From assembly GCA_034435835.1 (NCBI GenBank), contig DAOTWF010000025.1, forward strand, positions 1 to 36,992: a DNA stretch of 36,992 bases, in the 5' to 3' direction. The position numbers and the translations under genes were made by a program. This document shows positions 1 through 8,173 of the stretch, one piece after another (position 1 is the stretch's first letter; every line of letters begins with the position of its first letter). The stretch is from CALJTV01 sp034435835 (GTDB lineage Bacteria > Chloroflexota > Dehalococcoidia > GIF9 > UBA5629). The notes below the pieces were generated by a model that was given only the letters and a program-made list of their open reading frames with translations, was not told where the DNA came from and made no database searches.

Positions 1-71
1 GGCAGCGGCTGGATTTGAACCAGCGACCAAGGGCTTATGAGTCCCCTGCTCTTCCGCTGAGCTACGCTGCC
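1..71 (-). tRNA. tRNA-Met (CAT), 3' end cut by window edge
   Basis: Read on the minus strand, the 7-bp acceptor stem GGCAGCG/CGCTGCC closes exactly at 65-71 and 1-7. It is followed by a D-arm, an anticodon loop CTCATAA (anticodon CAT) and a T-arm GCTGG-TTCAAAT-CCAGC. The discriminator base and any CCA lie before base 1. The CAT anticodon could also belong to a lysidine-modified tRNA-Ile2. The GGACTCATAA anticodon region resembles elongator tRNA-Met, so that is preferred. The base pair closing the anticodon loop is an A-G mismatch. Confidence 0.93.
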
Positions 72-81
72 CCCACTGAAA

Positions 82-110
82 AGTTAACACACCCGACTCC
101 GAAGTGTCAA
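82..110 (-). promoter_or_regulatory. Candidate promoter of tRNA-Met
   Basis: On the minus strand a perfect TTGACA (105-110) is followed after 17 nt by TTAACT (82-87). The -10 match is weak. The predicted start would fall about 4 nt upstream of the tRNA 5' end, which is what a tRNA promoter should do. The -35 box overlaps the last codons of rplY. Confidence 0.5.
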
Positions 111-775
111 TCCTCTTCGCCTTCCTCTTTCCCACCCTCTTCTTCCGCCTCCTCCTCAGCCTGAGCCACCTCCTTCACAGCAGCAACAGGCACCTCCTCC
201 ACCTCAACCACCTTACGGGCTTCGACCACTTTGACCACTACCTGCTCAGGAGCGTTGAGTACTGTAACGCCCTCGCGCACCGGTATGTCTCGGACACAGA
301 TCGACTGGTCAACATCCTCAAGAACTGATAGGTCAACCCGAAGGCTATGAGGTAAATAGTCGGGCAGAGCCTCAATATGCAGTGTGTCCACCAGATGAAG
401 CAAGGTGGTGCCCTTCACATTGTTCAGCACCGGTGCCTCGCCAACGAATTCCAAGGGCACTTCAGCTTTGATCTTGTCCGTCGCCCTTACCTGATAAAAT
501 TCCACATGGAGCAACTCGTCTGTGATGGGGTTACGCTGCACGTCACGTATCAGTACTTTCACCGGCTCGCCTGAGCTACCCGTTTTCAGGAGGACAAGGT
601 CTGTTGTCCCAGCGCGTGAAAGTAGCTGTTTCAACGCCTTGGCTTCAATCTGCACTGGCACAGAGTCGAATCCATGACCATAAACATTGCCCGGTATGAT
701 GCCCTGCCGGCGCAAGAAACGTACTTTCTTGCCAGTAATCACCCTTCTGGATACTTCTAATTCAAGTGGTTTCAT
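107..775 (-). CDS. rplY: 50S ribosomal protein L25 (CTC/general-stress type)
   Basis: Encodes a 222-residue protein of the long L25/CTC family, which binds 5S rRNA in the large ribosomal subunit. The N-terminal L25 domain spans about residues 5-92, with the typical opening KPLELEVSRR and a run NVYGHG. The C-terminal beta domain (TL5/CTC type) spans about residues 98-185. The last ~35 residues are a low-complexity Glu/Ala/Gly acidic tail, as in many CTC proteins. The gene stands alone, with tRNA-Met just downstream on the same strand and a promoter candidate about 100 nt upstream. The ATG has no strong ribosome binding site. The family assignment is secure. Confidence 0.93.
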   Translation of the reverse strand: MKPLELEVSRRVITGKKVRFLRRQGIIPGNVYGHGFDSVPVQIEAKALKQLLSRAGTTDLVLLKTGSSGEPVKVLIRDVQRNPITDELLHVEFYQVRATDKIKAEVPLEFVGEAPVLNNVKGTTLLHLVDTLHIEALPDYLPHSLRVDLSVLEDVDQSICVRDIPVREGVTVLNAPEQVVVKVVEARKVVEVEEVPVAAVKEVAQAEEEAEEEGGKEEGEED

Positions 776-880
776 AGCCCAATTCTCGCTCCTGTCCGGA
801 TTTCGAATACTTCATCATCTATCAGCACACCTACGGGATGTCGGTATAGTTGTACATCAGTCACACCACAGCAAACATAA

Positions 881-909
881 AGTCTAACCATTTCTAGCAA
901 GAAAGTCAA
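881..909 (-). promoter_or_regulatory. Candidate rplY promoter
   Basis: Minus-strand TTGACT (904-909), a 17-nt spacer, then TAGACT (881-886). The predicted transcription start near 874 gives a leader of about 100 nt before the rplY ATG. This spacer length and a TTGACT -35 box also occur at other promoters in this window. The leader could carry autoregulation, but no specific structure was identified. Confidence 0.42.
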
Positions 910-1007
910 AAACTGACACAGTCCGTCACCAATCCTTCATAGCAGGACACCTACCATGTTGCCGACCATGCTCACAGGCGACAGAACCCAGGAGCCACCA
1001 CTACTTC

Positions 1008-2930
1008 TCAGACCTTTCTCTTAAGTTCCTCAAAAGCCCTCTTCACCTCCTCGACCGATGCCTCATCATCCAGAGTGGTCAGATCTCCAATGCTGGCGCC
1101 GCTGGCTACTGCTTTAAGGACGCGCCTCATAATTTTGCCACTCCTGGTCTTGGGCAACTTGCTTACAAAATAGATCTCGTCCGGGGTAGCCACAGGTCCC
1201 AAGGTTGAACGGATGTGCTGTCTGAGCCTGTCTTTCAACTCTGGTGAAGGTTCAAAATCCTGTCTTAAGGTGGCAAAAATGACTATCCCTTCCCCTTTCA
1301 CTGGGTCCGGGCGGCTGGTGACCGCCGCCTCCACCACAGCCTCATAGGATACAGCAGCGTCCTCTATCTCTATGGTACCTATCCTGTGCCCGGCTATCTT
1401 AAGTACCTCATCAGCCCTGCCCAATAGCCAAAAATAGCCGTCCTTGTCCCTGATGGCATAGTCGCCGGTATAGAACATGCCCGGGAATTTCGACCAGTAG
1501 GTGTCTTTATACCTCTGCGGGTCACCGTGAATACCCATAAGCATGCCGGGCCAAGGAGACTTTATCACCAAATAGCCCTTTTCCCCGGCAGGAACAGACT
1601 TACCGCTCTCATCAACGATATCCGCATTCACCCCCGGCAGCGGAAACGTCGCCGAGCCCGGTTTAAGCGGCACAAGCTCTATGCCGGGAGTAGGTGATAT
1701 CATGGTCCCACCGGTCTCGGTCTGCCACCAGGTATCCACAATGGGACACCTCTCACCACCAACAACTCGGTAGTACCAGTGCCAGGCTTCGGGGTTAATA
1801 GCCTCGCCCACACTCCCCAGCAATTCAAGGCTGCTTAAATCATGCCTTTTGACCACGTCCTCGCCATACCTCATTAACATCCTTATGCCGGTGGGAGAAG
1901 TATAAAAAATGGTGACACCGTACTTCTCGACGATGTCCCACCACCTGTCAACCGAAGGGTAGTCAGGCGCCCCTTCATAAAGCACGATCGCAGCACCGTG
2001 ACAGAGTGGCCCATAGACCACAGAGCTATGCCCGGTTACCCAGCCGACATCAGCGGTGCACCAGTAGACAGACTCCTCTTGAACATCGAACACCCATTTG
2101 TAACCGGAATTTGTGAACACTAGGTAGCCACCGGTACTATGCACTATGCCCTTCGGTTTCCCAGTGGTGCCGGATGTATATAGTATATACAGCGGATGCG
2201 TAGCTTCAACTGGCTCAGCCGGCACGTACGATACTGCATCGTCCAGTAGCTCATGCATCCAGAAATCGCGCCCCGGTTTCATGTTGACCGGAATATTGCC
2301 CCTCCTGGTCACAACGACCTTCTCTATGGACGGAGCAAGGTTCAAGGCTTCGTCGCTAATCTTTTTCAACTCCAGGTACTTACCTCGCCTGAAACCGGCG
2401 TCGGCTGTTACCAGGACTTTAGCCTGGGTATCATTAATCCTGTCAGCCAGTGCCTGGGCACTGAAGCCGGAAAATACCACGGTGTGCACAGCCCCTATCC
2501 GGGCACAAGCCAGCATGAATATAGGTAACTCGGGCACCATGGGTAGATACAGGACCACCTTGTCACCCTTACTTACACCCAGATTTTTCAACACCGAGGC
2601 AAACTTATTCACCCAGCGGTAAAGGGTAGAATAACTCAGGACCTGGTTGTCACCCAGTTCCCCTTCCCAGTAGATAGCCACCTTGCTGCGGCGCCATGTC
2701 TTCACATGTCTGTCAACGCACTGGTAGCAGGCATTTATCTTGCCGCCAACAAACCAGCGGGCGTAAGGCGGTTCCCACTCCAGCACCTTGTCCCAGGTCT
2801 TAGACCAGTCCAGTTTCCTGGCTTCCTCCGCCCAGAAATGCTCTGGATCCTCTATTGACCTTTTGTACATTTCAAGATATTTCTTAAATGGCCAATATAC
2901 TGCTTCAGATGGTAAAGAAGTGCCCTCCAT
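1008..2930 (-). CDS. acsA: Acetyl-CoA synthetase (AMP-forming)
   Basis: A 640-residue member of the ANL adenylating enzyme superfamily, the usual length for Acs. It activates acetate with ATP and CoA to acetyl-CoA, AMP and pyrophosphate. Visible motifs are the P-loop-like YTSGTTGKPKG at about residues 252-262, DTWWQTETGG, the YTGDYA motif, and the C-terminal PKTRSGKIMRR. The lysine in that last motif is the catalytic residue of the adenylation step and the known target of reversible acetylation. The ATG at 2930 sits behind AAGGAGGGG. The gene follows the radical SAM gene by 27 nt, and a TATAAT lies in that gap. A protein with a GNAT domain is encoded far away at 18319-20211, but nothing links it to Acs regulation. 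Confidence 0.95.
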   Translation of the reverse strand: MEGTSLPSEAVYWPFKKYLEMYKRSIEDPEHFWAEEARKLDWSKTWDKVLEWEPPYARWFVGGKINACYQCVDRHVKTWRRSKVAIYWEGELGDNQVLSYSTLYRWVNKFASVLKNLGVSKGDKVVLYLPMVPELPIFMLACARIGAVHTVVFSGFSAQALADRINDTQAKVLVTADAGFRRGKYLELKKISDEALNLAPSIEKVVVTRRGNIPVNMKPGRDFWMHELLDDAVSYVPAEPVEATHPLYILYTSGTTGKPKGIVHSTGGYLVFTNSGYKWVFDVQEESVYWCTADVGWVTGHSSVVYGPLCHGAAIVLYEGAPDYPSVDRWWDIVEKYGVTIFYTSPTGIRMLMRYGEDVVKRHDLSSLELLGSVGEAINPEAWHWYYRVVGGERCPIVDTWWQTETGGTMISPTPGIELVPLKPGSATFPLPGVNADIVDESGKSVPAGEKGYLVIKSPWPGMLMGIHGDPQRYKDTYWSKFPGMFYTGDYAIRDKDGYFWLLGRADEVLKIAGHRIGTIEIEDAAVSYEAVVEAAVTSRPDPVKGEGIVIFATLRQDFEPSPELKDRLRQHIRSTLGPVATPDEIYFVSKLPKTRSGKIMRRVLKAVASGASIGDLTTLDDEASVEEVKRAFEELKRKV

Positions 2931-2951
2931 AAACCCCTCCTTGACTGAGCT

Positions 2952-2957
2952 ATTATA
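2952..2957 (-). promoter_or_regulatory. Candidate -10 box for acsA
   Basis: A perfect TATAAT on the minus strand lies in the 27-nt gap after the radical SAM stop codon, about 20 nt before the acsA ATG. No convincing -35 box sits 16-18 nt upstream. It may be a weak or activator-dependent promoter giving acsA its own short-leader transcript. Confidence 0.33.
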
Positions 2958-4805
2958 CTACAAAGTCTGCTTTGCTTCTCCCGCCCTTCGCTGGCAGTCA
3001 GGGTACCAACGGTGCAGCCCGCAGGCATTACACCTGGCATAACTGCAGTCAGGGGTGACCACTCCCTGTCGCATATTCTCATACTCGCTTTTCAAAAAGG
3101 CTACAGTGACACCTGTATCTATGTGTTGCCACGGCAGCACCTCATCCAGAGCATGTTCCCTATTAGCATAGGCAGCAGGAGCAAGACCACTATCCTCAAA
3201 AGCACGCAGCCATGCTCCGTAGTTGAAGCACTCCTGCCAGGCATCAAATTTGCAGCCGAGCTGCCATGCCCTATAGATAACATCGCCCAGCCTCCTGTCA
3301 CCACGGGAAAACACCGCCTCAAGCAGGCTCATCCTGACGTCCTGCCACGAGAACTGCGCACCGGCACGCTGCACACCATACTTCACAACACCGTGTTTGG
3401 CAAGCAGTTGCTCCACAGTATCCTGAGCTACCCACTGGCACGGCGTATGTGCTTTAGGCACAAAGGCAGCTACACTGACCTTGATCGCCGGGTTCCTGCC
3501 GCGCAGTCTCCTCCCCATGCTCACAGCTTTCTGCACCAGGTCAACTATACCTTTCACGTCATCCATGGTCTCGGTGGGCAGTCCCAGCATAAAATAGAGC
3601 TTTACATTGAGCCATTCCCTCTCAAAGGCGGCAGCTAGCGCCCCCATTATTCCATCTTCAGATATGCCCTTATTTATCACCTGACGCAGCCTCTCCGTAC
3701 CCGCTTCAGGGGCAAAGGTGATGGTGGTCTTATGCTTCCTGGGTAAAGCCTCTATCAGCCCTATAGCTGAAACATCGAGCCTCAAGCTGGGCAGAGAGAT
3801 GGTGAGCATGTCCTTAGAATACCGCCGCGCCAGAGAATTCACCAGTCCACTTATGCCCCGGTAATCGCTACTGCTCAGAGATACCAGCGTCACCTCGTTG
3901 TAGCCACAGTTGCTAATAATCTCGTCCACAGCGCTGACCACTTCCTGTCCAGGTAACTCCCGTATGGGGCGGTAGATCACCCCCGCCTGGCAGAACCGGC
4001 AGCCCCGGGTACAGCCCCGCTGTATTTCGACCGCACCCCTGTCATGCACTATCCTGATATAAGGCACGACCGGCTTTGTCACAGGATAAGGAAGCCTGGC
4101 AACTATCTGGCGTTCGATCGGCAGCCCCGCCTCAGGAACCAGAGGTTCAAACGCGGCTACAGCGCCCGTCTTGTTGTAAACCACACGGTAGAAAGCGGGC
4201 ACATAGACCCCCGGCAACCTGGCTGCGTGCTGTAGCAACTGTTCCTTGTTACCACGATAGGCGCGGTAGACTTCCAGAAACCTCAAAATCGCTTCCTCGG
4301 CCTCGCCGATGATAAACAGGTCGATGAAATCAGCCATAGGCTCAGGATTGAACACGCAGCTACCGCCAGCTATAACCAGGGGACAAGAGCCGTCCCGCTC
4401 CCTACTCCGCAGAGGAATGCCGGCTAGATCCAGCATATTGAGGACATTGGTATACGTCAGCTCGTAGCCCAGAGAAAAACCGATTATGTCAAATTCCCGG
4501 AGGGGGTGCCTGCTCTCCAGGCTGAACAGGGGTATATGGTGCTCCCTCATTTTGGCTTCCATATCCAGCCATGGAGCAAAAACGCGCTCCGCAAGGACAT
4601 CGGGCTGCTCATTCAAAATCTTATACAGTATCGGCAGTGCCAGGTTGGACATGCCCACCTCATAAACATCAGGGAAAGCCAGGGCTACTTTTATCGGAAC
4701 CTTGTCCCAGTGCTTCACTATGCTGTTCCACTCCCCGCCGGTATAGCGCCCCGGTCTGGTCACCTCATATAGAATCCTGTCGTTGATCAGTCCTGTCCGC
4801 TCCAC
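2958..4805 (-). CDS. B12-binding-type radical SAM protein (TIGR03960-like)
   Basis: A 615-residue radical SAM protein. The N-terminal ~200 residues resemble a cobalamin-binding-like domain, with the characteristic ALAFPDVYEVGMSNLALPIL. The cluster motif C265-x3-C269-x2-C272 lies in RGCTRGCRFCQAG. The C-terminus carries further cysteines (CNACGLHRWYPDC), typical of this family. In many bacteria the family neighbours a DUF2344 protein and ribonuclease G, or is fused to DUF2344. Neither is present here, so the context is atypical. The substrate is unknown. The start chosen is GTG at 4805, behind AGGAAGG. Family recognition is firm; function is not. Confidence 0.85.
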   Translation of the reverse strand: MERTGLINDRILYEVTRPGRYTGGEWNSIVKHWDKVPIKVALAFPDVYEVGMSNLALPILYKILNEQPDVLAERVFAPWLDMEAKMREHHIPLFSLESRHPLREFDIIGFSLGYELTYTNVLNMLDLAGIPLRSRERDGSCPLVIAGGSCVFNPEPMADFIDLFIIGEAEEAILRFLEVYRAYRGNKEQLLQHAARLPGVYVPAFYRVVYNKTGAVAAFEPLVPEAGLPIERQIVARLPYPVTKPVVPYIRIVHDRGAVEIQRGCTRGCRFCQAGVIYRPIRELPGQEVVSAVDEIISNCGYNEVTLVSLSSSDYRGISGLVNSLARRYSKDMLTISLPSLRLDVSAIGLIEALPRKHKTTITFAPEAGTERLRQVINKGISEDGIMGALAAAFEREWLNVKLYFMLGLPTETMDDVKGIVDLVQKAVSMGRRLRGRNPAIKVSVAAFVPKAHTPCQWVAQDTVEQLLAKHGVVKYGVQRAGAQFSWQDVRMSLLEAVFSRGDRRLGDVIYRAWQLGCKFDAWQECFNYGAWLRAFEDSGLAPAAYANREHALDEVLPWQHIDTGVTVAFLKSEYENMRQGVVTPDCSYARCNACGLHRWYPDCQRRAGEAKQTL

Positions 4806-4823
4806 TATGCCTTCCTGTAACCA

Positions 4824-5219
4824 TCATTCTTGCAAAAGTTCGCCAGGCAACATCATCACCTTCTTTTCTGGCCGGTTCCTGACCTCTCTGACTTTCTCCA
4901 TTGGTTTGCTCGATGGATCCTCCAGCTCCTGGTCCTCCGTGGCCACGAAAGTCGCCGGACGACCCCTTCCACCCCACACCTCATAGTGACCACACAATCA
5001 ACACCGTCCAGCATCTCAGCCGTAAGCCCCTTAGGTACCTTGCCACTGATATCTATCCTGCCTCCCCCATAACCTCAACGGCCTTCGGGTCCACAGCCAT
5101 CGCAGGCTCGGTCCCTGTCGAGACTGCTAGGGCTTTGCCTCGGGCATCGTGATTAAAAGGGCTTCAGCCATCTAGCTTCGCCTTGAGTTATGTACAAAAA
5201 CAAAAAGGACTTCCTTCAC
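4824..5219 (-). pseudogene. arsC: Decayed arsenate reductase (ArsC, low-MW phosphatase fold)
   Basis: No single open frame exists, but joining minus-strand frames gives a near full-length (~132 codons) protein of the thioredoxin-coupled ArsC family. It reads from GTG KEVLFV through MAEAL, then GKALAVSTGTEPA, then IDISGK, GLTAEML and VVTM-CGVEG, to ELEDPSSKPMEKVREVR and a TGA at 4824. At least five lesions are visible: the catalytic Cys codon at 5196-5198 reads TTT (Phe); the Gln of the RSQMAE-type segment is TAG at 5172-5174; and single- or few-base frameshifts lie near 5154-5157, 5053-5058 and 4958-4966. Remaining codons still conform to the family, suggesting fairly recent decay. No arsR or arsenite pump is adjacent. 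Nothing further was recognised in 5220-5388 upstream. Confidence 0.85.
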
Positions 5220-5388
5220 GTGTAAACCCTACAGCACACGAATGCAGACCACACGCATAGCCTCGCCAACATTTTAGCAGATTTAGCAGAAGTTCAGTCG
5301 CCACTTGCGGAGGCATTGCGGTAGTGCTGCAGCCCTGTCATAAGACACAGGACTCAAAAACAATCATAGCTCCAGCACAGCTGGGCCG

Positions 5389-6432
5389 TTAGCTGCGGAC
5401 CGCCTCGCGCCTCTCCAGCCTTATGGCATCGGTGGGACACACATACCGACAGACCCCACAGCCTATGCACCTGTCCGCCATCCTGACCACCCGGGTACCC
5501 TCAAGGCTTAATGCCTTCATCCAGCACTGGTCTACGCAGGCACCGCAGCCATTGCACCCGTCCTCATCGATGACCGAGACCCATTCAGCTATAACGCCCT
5601 GTACAGGTGCAGGATGGCGTGACAGAGGTCTTAGAATAAAACAATGACAACCGCAACAATTGCACAGAAGATTGATAGCCCTGTCCTCTGTGTTTGCATA
5701 GCTGTGCACCAGTCCTGCCTTTTTCGCCTCTTCTACGCTACGCCGGGCTTGCTCTTTCGAAATCGCCCCGGCAAACCCATACTTAGCCACAAACTTGGCA
5801 GACTCGCCGAACACCATACACATATCCTTCTTCGGCTTATCGCAGGGCCTGCCCATCAGGTCGCCCTGGTGCCGGCAAACACAGGTGCCGGCAGTTATGT
5901 ACTCAGCACTATCAATAAGCTTCATGACCGCCTCGTAAGGCAAAATGGTGCTCAGGTGCCGCACCTCCCTCCCCACCACGATGGTCCTGGTGGCAGTCAC
6001 TGGGCTTTCCGCGGCTTGGGGCGAAGCTGTGGCTACATTGCGCAGCGCTCTGGCATAATCCCTCAAAAGCTGGGCAAGCTTCCTGGTACGCTCATCGTCA
6101 CGCCCCCGCATGAACTGAAGTTCGATGCTGCCAGGTACAAACGGCAATAACTCATAGTACTTCCTGCCATCTGCCTCCTTTACTTTCACCACACCCTTCT
6201 CTGCCATGTCTTCAAGGTGCTGCTCCAGGCGGTTCTTATTTATCCCGGAAATACTCCCTTTCACCTCTTCCAGAGTCGCCGGATTGTCCGGCATATGACA
6301 GGCGATCTCTGCCTCCTCAGGTGTAAAGAACTCCTTTATCAGAGCGTAGAACTCGGGGCTGGGCACCGCCGGATATGCAGCACCCCGTCTGTTGAGAGCC
6401 TCAGCAAGTTTCTGATAGATAGCCTCTGACAT
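5389..6432 (-). CDS. Two-ferredoxin iron-sulfur protein with N-terminal winged-helix-like region
   Basis: A 347-residue cytoplasmic protein. Residues ~50-100 look like a small winged-helix region (LEEVKGSISGINKNRLEQHL). The middle carries two cysteine clusters: C184, C186, C197 and C205, then C257, C259, C260, C262 and C264. The C-terminus holds two ferredoxin-type [4Fe-4S] motifs, C293-x2-C-x2-C-x3-C303 and C322-x2-C-x2-C-x3-C332. Similar multi-cysteine ferredoxin proteins occur in anaerobes, but the reaction is unknown. A role in electron transfer or redox sensing is inferred. The ATG is behind AAAGGAG, and a good promoter lies about 40 nt upstream, so it is probably monocistronic. Confidence 0.75.
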   Translation of the reverse strand: MSEAIYQKLAEALNRRGAAYPAVPSPEFYALIKEFFTPEEAEIACHMPDNPATLEEVKGSISGINKNRLEQHLEDMAEKGVVKVKEADGRKYYELLPFVPGSIELQFMRGRDDERTRKLAQLLRDYARALRNVATASPQAAESPVTATRTIVVGREVRHLSTILPYEAVMKLIDSAEYITAGTCVCRHQGDLMGRPCDKPKKDMCMVFGESAKFVAKYGFAGAISKEQARRSVEEAKKAGLVHSYANTEDRAINLLCNCCGCHCFILRPLSRHPAPVQGVIAEWVSVIDEDGCNGCGACVDQCWMKALSLEGTRVVRMADRCIGCGVCRYVCPTDAIRLERREAVRS

Positions 6433-6476
6433 CGAAATTATCTCCTTTCCTTCTACACTAGTGCAACAGTGACATC

Positions 6477-6505
6477 ATTATAGCCAAAGCCGCTGCCAGA
6501 GTGAA
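6477..6505 (-). promoter_or_regulatory. Promoter of the iron-sulfur protein gene
   Basis: Minus-strand TTCACT (6500-6505), a 17-nt spacer, then a perfect TATAAT (6477-6482). The predicted start near 6470 gives a leader of about 38 nt that includes the AAAGGAG ribosome binding site. Confidence 0.55.
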
Positions 6506-6564
6506 AAACTGCCATCTTCTGGTATATACTGTCCTTAATAGCTCACCGGTGTCCGAGCGTTACC

Positions 6565-7503
6565 ATGATCATTTCAGCCAGTCGTCGGACAGACATCCCG
6601 GCATTTTACAGCAAATGGCTGATAAACAGGCTAAAAGCAGGATGGTGCTTGGTGCCCAATCCGATAAACACAAAGCACCTGCTGCATGTCTCCCTGCGTC
6701 CCGCGGATGTTGACGCCATAGTCTTCTGGTCCAAGAATCCCTCACCCCTTCTAGCCCATTTTGATGAAATCGACGACATGGGGTTCCGCTATTACTTCCA
6801 GTTCACTCTTAACGACTATCCCCGGGCACTAGAGCTAAACCTGCCCCCGATACAAAAAAGGCTGGAAATATTCCACCGTATAAACCGGCGCATTGGTCCA
6901 CAACGTGTGGTCTGGCGCTACGACCCGGTCATCATTTCCAGTATCACACCTCACAGTTACCATGTCCAGCGTTTTTCATGGCTGGCAAAAAAGCTAAGCG
7001 GCGCCACCCAGCGTGTTATGGTCAGCTTCGTTTGCCTCTACCAGAAGACCCTTCACAGGCTGTGTAAGCTCGAAAGAAGCGGCGCTTTTACCTTCAACAG
7101 GGTCACTGCATCACAGGAGAACCTGGGTCTCCTGAAAGAGCTGGCAGCAATCGCTGCAGAGAACGGAATACAGATGTTCACCTGCGCTGCCACTCCAGAA
7201 ATTCAGACAGCGGGGGTACTGCCGGGAAAATGCATTGATGACGGATTAATTCGCCAACTATGGGGGGTGAATATCCGGTACCGTAAGGACCCTGCCCAGC
7301 GCAGTTACTGCCTTTGCACCGCAAGCAAAGACATCGGCGTTATGGACACTTGCCTGCACGGCTGCGTCTACTGCTACTCTACCCGCGGTCTGAAGCTGGC
7401 AAAATACCGCTACCAGCAGCACTGCCCTGACTCACCAGCCCTGTGGCTACCGCACACGACAACTAGCGCGGAAGTTGTCCGGCAGGGGGCGCTCCCGGTA
7501 TAA
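6565..7503 (+). CDS. DUF1848 family protein with C-terminal radical-SAM-like cysteine cluster
   Basis: A 312-residue protein with the family opening MIISASRRTDIPAFY and a barrel-like body. The C-terminal cysteines are C249, C251, C263, C267 and C270. The last three form CX3CX2C, the spacing used by radical SAM enzymes to hold a [4Fe-4S] cluster. The family is uncharacterised; the resemblance of its C-terminal cysteines to the radical SAM cluster is known. In ordinary radical SAM proteins this motif lies near the N-terminus. No clear ribosome binding site precedes the ATG. The stop codon overlaps the -10 box of the tRNA-Ala promoter. Confidence 0.82.
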   Translation: MIISASRRTDIPAFYSKWLINRLKAGWCLVPNPINTKHLLHVSLRPADVDAIVFWSKNPSPLLAHFDEIDDMGFRYYFQFTLNDYPRALELNLPPIQKRLEIFHRINRRIGPQRVVWRYDPVIISSITPHSYHVQRFSWLAKKLSGATQRVMVSFVCLYQKTLHRLCKLERSGAFTFNRVTASQENLGLLKELAAIAAENGIQMFTCAATPEIQTAGVLPGKCIDDGLIRQLWGVNIRYRKDPAQRSYCLCTASKDIGVMDTCLHGCVYCYSTRGLKLAKYRYQQHCPDSPALWLPHTTTSAEVVRQGALPV

Positions 7504-7504
7504 T
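7475..7504 (+). promoter_or_regulatory. Promoter of tRNA-Ala
   Basis: TTGTCC (7475-7480), an 18-nt spacer, then TATAAT (7499-7504). The start predicted near 7511 is only a few bases before the mature tRNA. The promoter lies inside the 3' end of the DUF1848 gene, whose TAA stop is at 7501-7503. Confidence 0.55.
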
Positions 7505-7513
7505 AAGCCGAGT

Positions 7514-7589
7514 GGGGCTGTAGCTCAATTGGGAGAGCGCCTCCCTTGCACGGAGGAGGTCAGGGGTTCGACTCCCCTCAGCTCCACCA
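7514..7589 (+). tRNA. tRNA-Ala (TGC)
   Basis: A complete cloverleaf: acceptor GGGGCTG pairs with CAGCTCC, the D-arm begins GCTC, the anticodon loop is TTGCACG with anticodon TGC, and the T-arm is AGGGG-TTCGACT-CCCCT. The discriminator A and an encoded CCA are present. Length is 76 nt. Confidence 0.97.
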
Positions 7590-7624
7590 GCGTTTTGGTT
7601 GCCTGCTTCTCCTGGGGAATCACT

Positions 7625-7654
7625 TTGACTTGCCACAAAAGTGCCTGTTATACT
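7625..7654 (+). promoter_or_regulatory. Promoter of the DUF35-thiolase operon
   Basis: TTGACT (7625-7630), an 18-nt spacer and TATACT (7649-7654). The start predicted near 7661 gives a leader of about 45 nt before the DUF35 ATG. Its position directly after tRNA-Ala makes it an independent unit. Confidence 0.6.
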
Positions 7655-7705
7655 TTAACATCAAAGTCAATTGGCCACTACACGTTCCAAAGACACTGAA
7701 CCATA

Positions 7706-8113
7706 ATGAAGTCATTCAAAGAGAGCGAGCTTAAGATTCTGCCAAGCGGCGACTTCGAACTCTTGGGAATACATTGTAAGAGCTGCGGTGAGGTCATCTT
7801 TGGTCTGCACCCGCTCTGCCCGAACTGCTCCAGCCCGGACTACGAGCACATAAACTTGGAAAAGAAGGGCAGAATCCGAAATTACACCATTTTGCACGTA
7901 CCACCCCACCAGGACTGGAAAGGTCCCGTCCCCTATGTCGTTGCTGAGATCGAGTTGCCCGGCGGAGCCGTAACAACCACCCAGCTCGTAGATATCGACC
8001 CGATAGAAACCAAGATTGACATCGGAATGCCAGTCGAAATCGGACTGAGAGAGGCTGACAGGGACGAGGACTGTGAAAGCATTATGATTTACGTAGCGAA
8101 GCTGCCAGTCTGA
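7706..8113 (+). CDS. DUF35 zinc-ribbon/OB-fold acyl-CoA-associated protein
   Basis: A 135-residue protein with a rubredoxin-like zinc ribbon (C24-x2-C27 and C38-x2-C41), then an OB-fold (about residues 55-130) with the DUF35 pattern of a charged strand after KGRIRNYT. DUF35 proteins act as partners of thiolase-like enzymes: in archaea they bridge acetoacetyl-CoA thiolase and HMG-CoA synthase, and in steroid degradation they pair with SCP-x-type aldolases. The thiolase gene directly downstream fits this. The promoter is at 7625-7654, and no clear ribosome binding site precedes the ATG. The substrate is not deducible. Confidence 0.85.
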   Translation: MKSFKESELKILPSGDFELLGIHCKSCGEVIFGLHPLCPNCSSPDYEHINLEKKGRIRNYTILHVPPHQDWKGPVPYVVAEIELPGGAVTTTQLVDIDPIETKIDIGMPVEIGLREADRDEDCESIMIYVAKLPV

Positions 8114-8173
8114 ACAGCAAAGCTAGCCTGAGTATATACATCCGGATTTGCATAAAAACTAGTGGGGCTAAAA

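Noticed and set aside
900..1007. Terminator after acsA
   Set aside because: Only a 4-bp imperfect stem precedes a short T-run; too weak to call.
2146..2622. 158-codon plus-strand frame opposite acsA
   Set aside because: It is antisense to strongly conserved acetyl-CoA synthetase sequence and has no ribosome binding site or recognisable domain.
4765..5152. Short open frames on both strands (60-85 codons) between the radical SAM and iron-sulfur genes
   Set aside because: The minus-strand ArsC relic explains the coding-like signal; the individual frames are fragments or shadows broken by its frameshifts.
8162..8173. Upstream GTG start for the SCP-x-type thiolase
   Set aside because: It overlaps the likely ribosome binding GTGGGG; the ATG at 8174 fits spacing and family length better.
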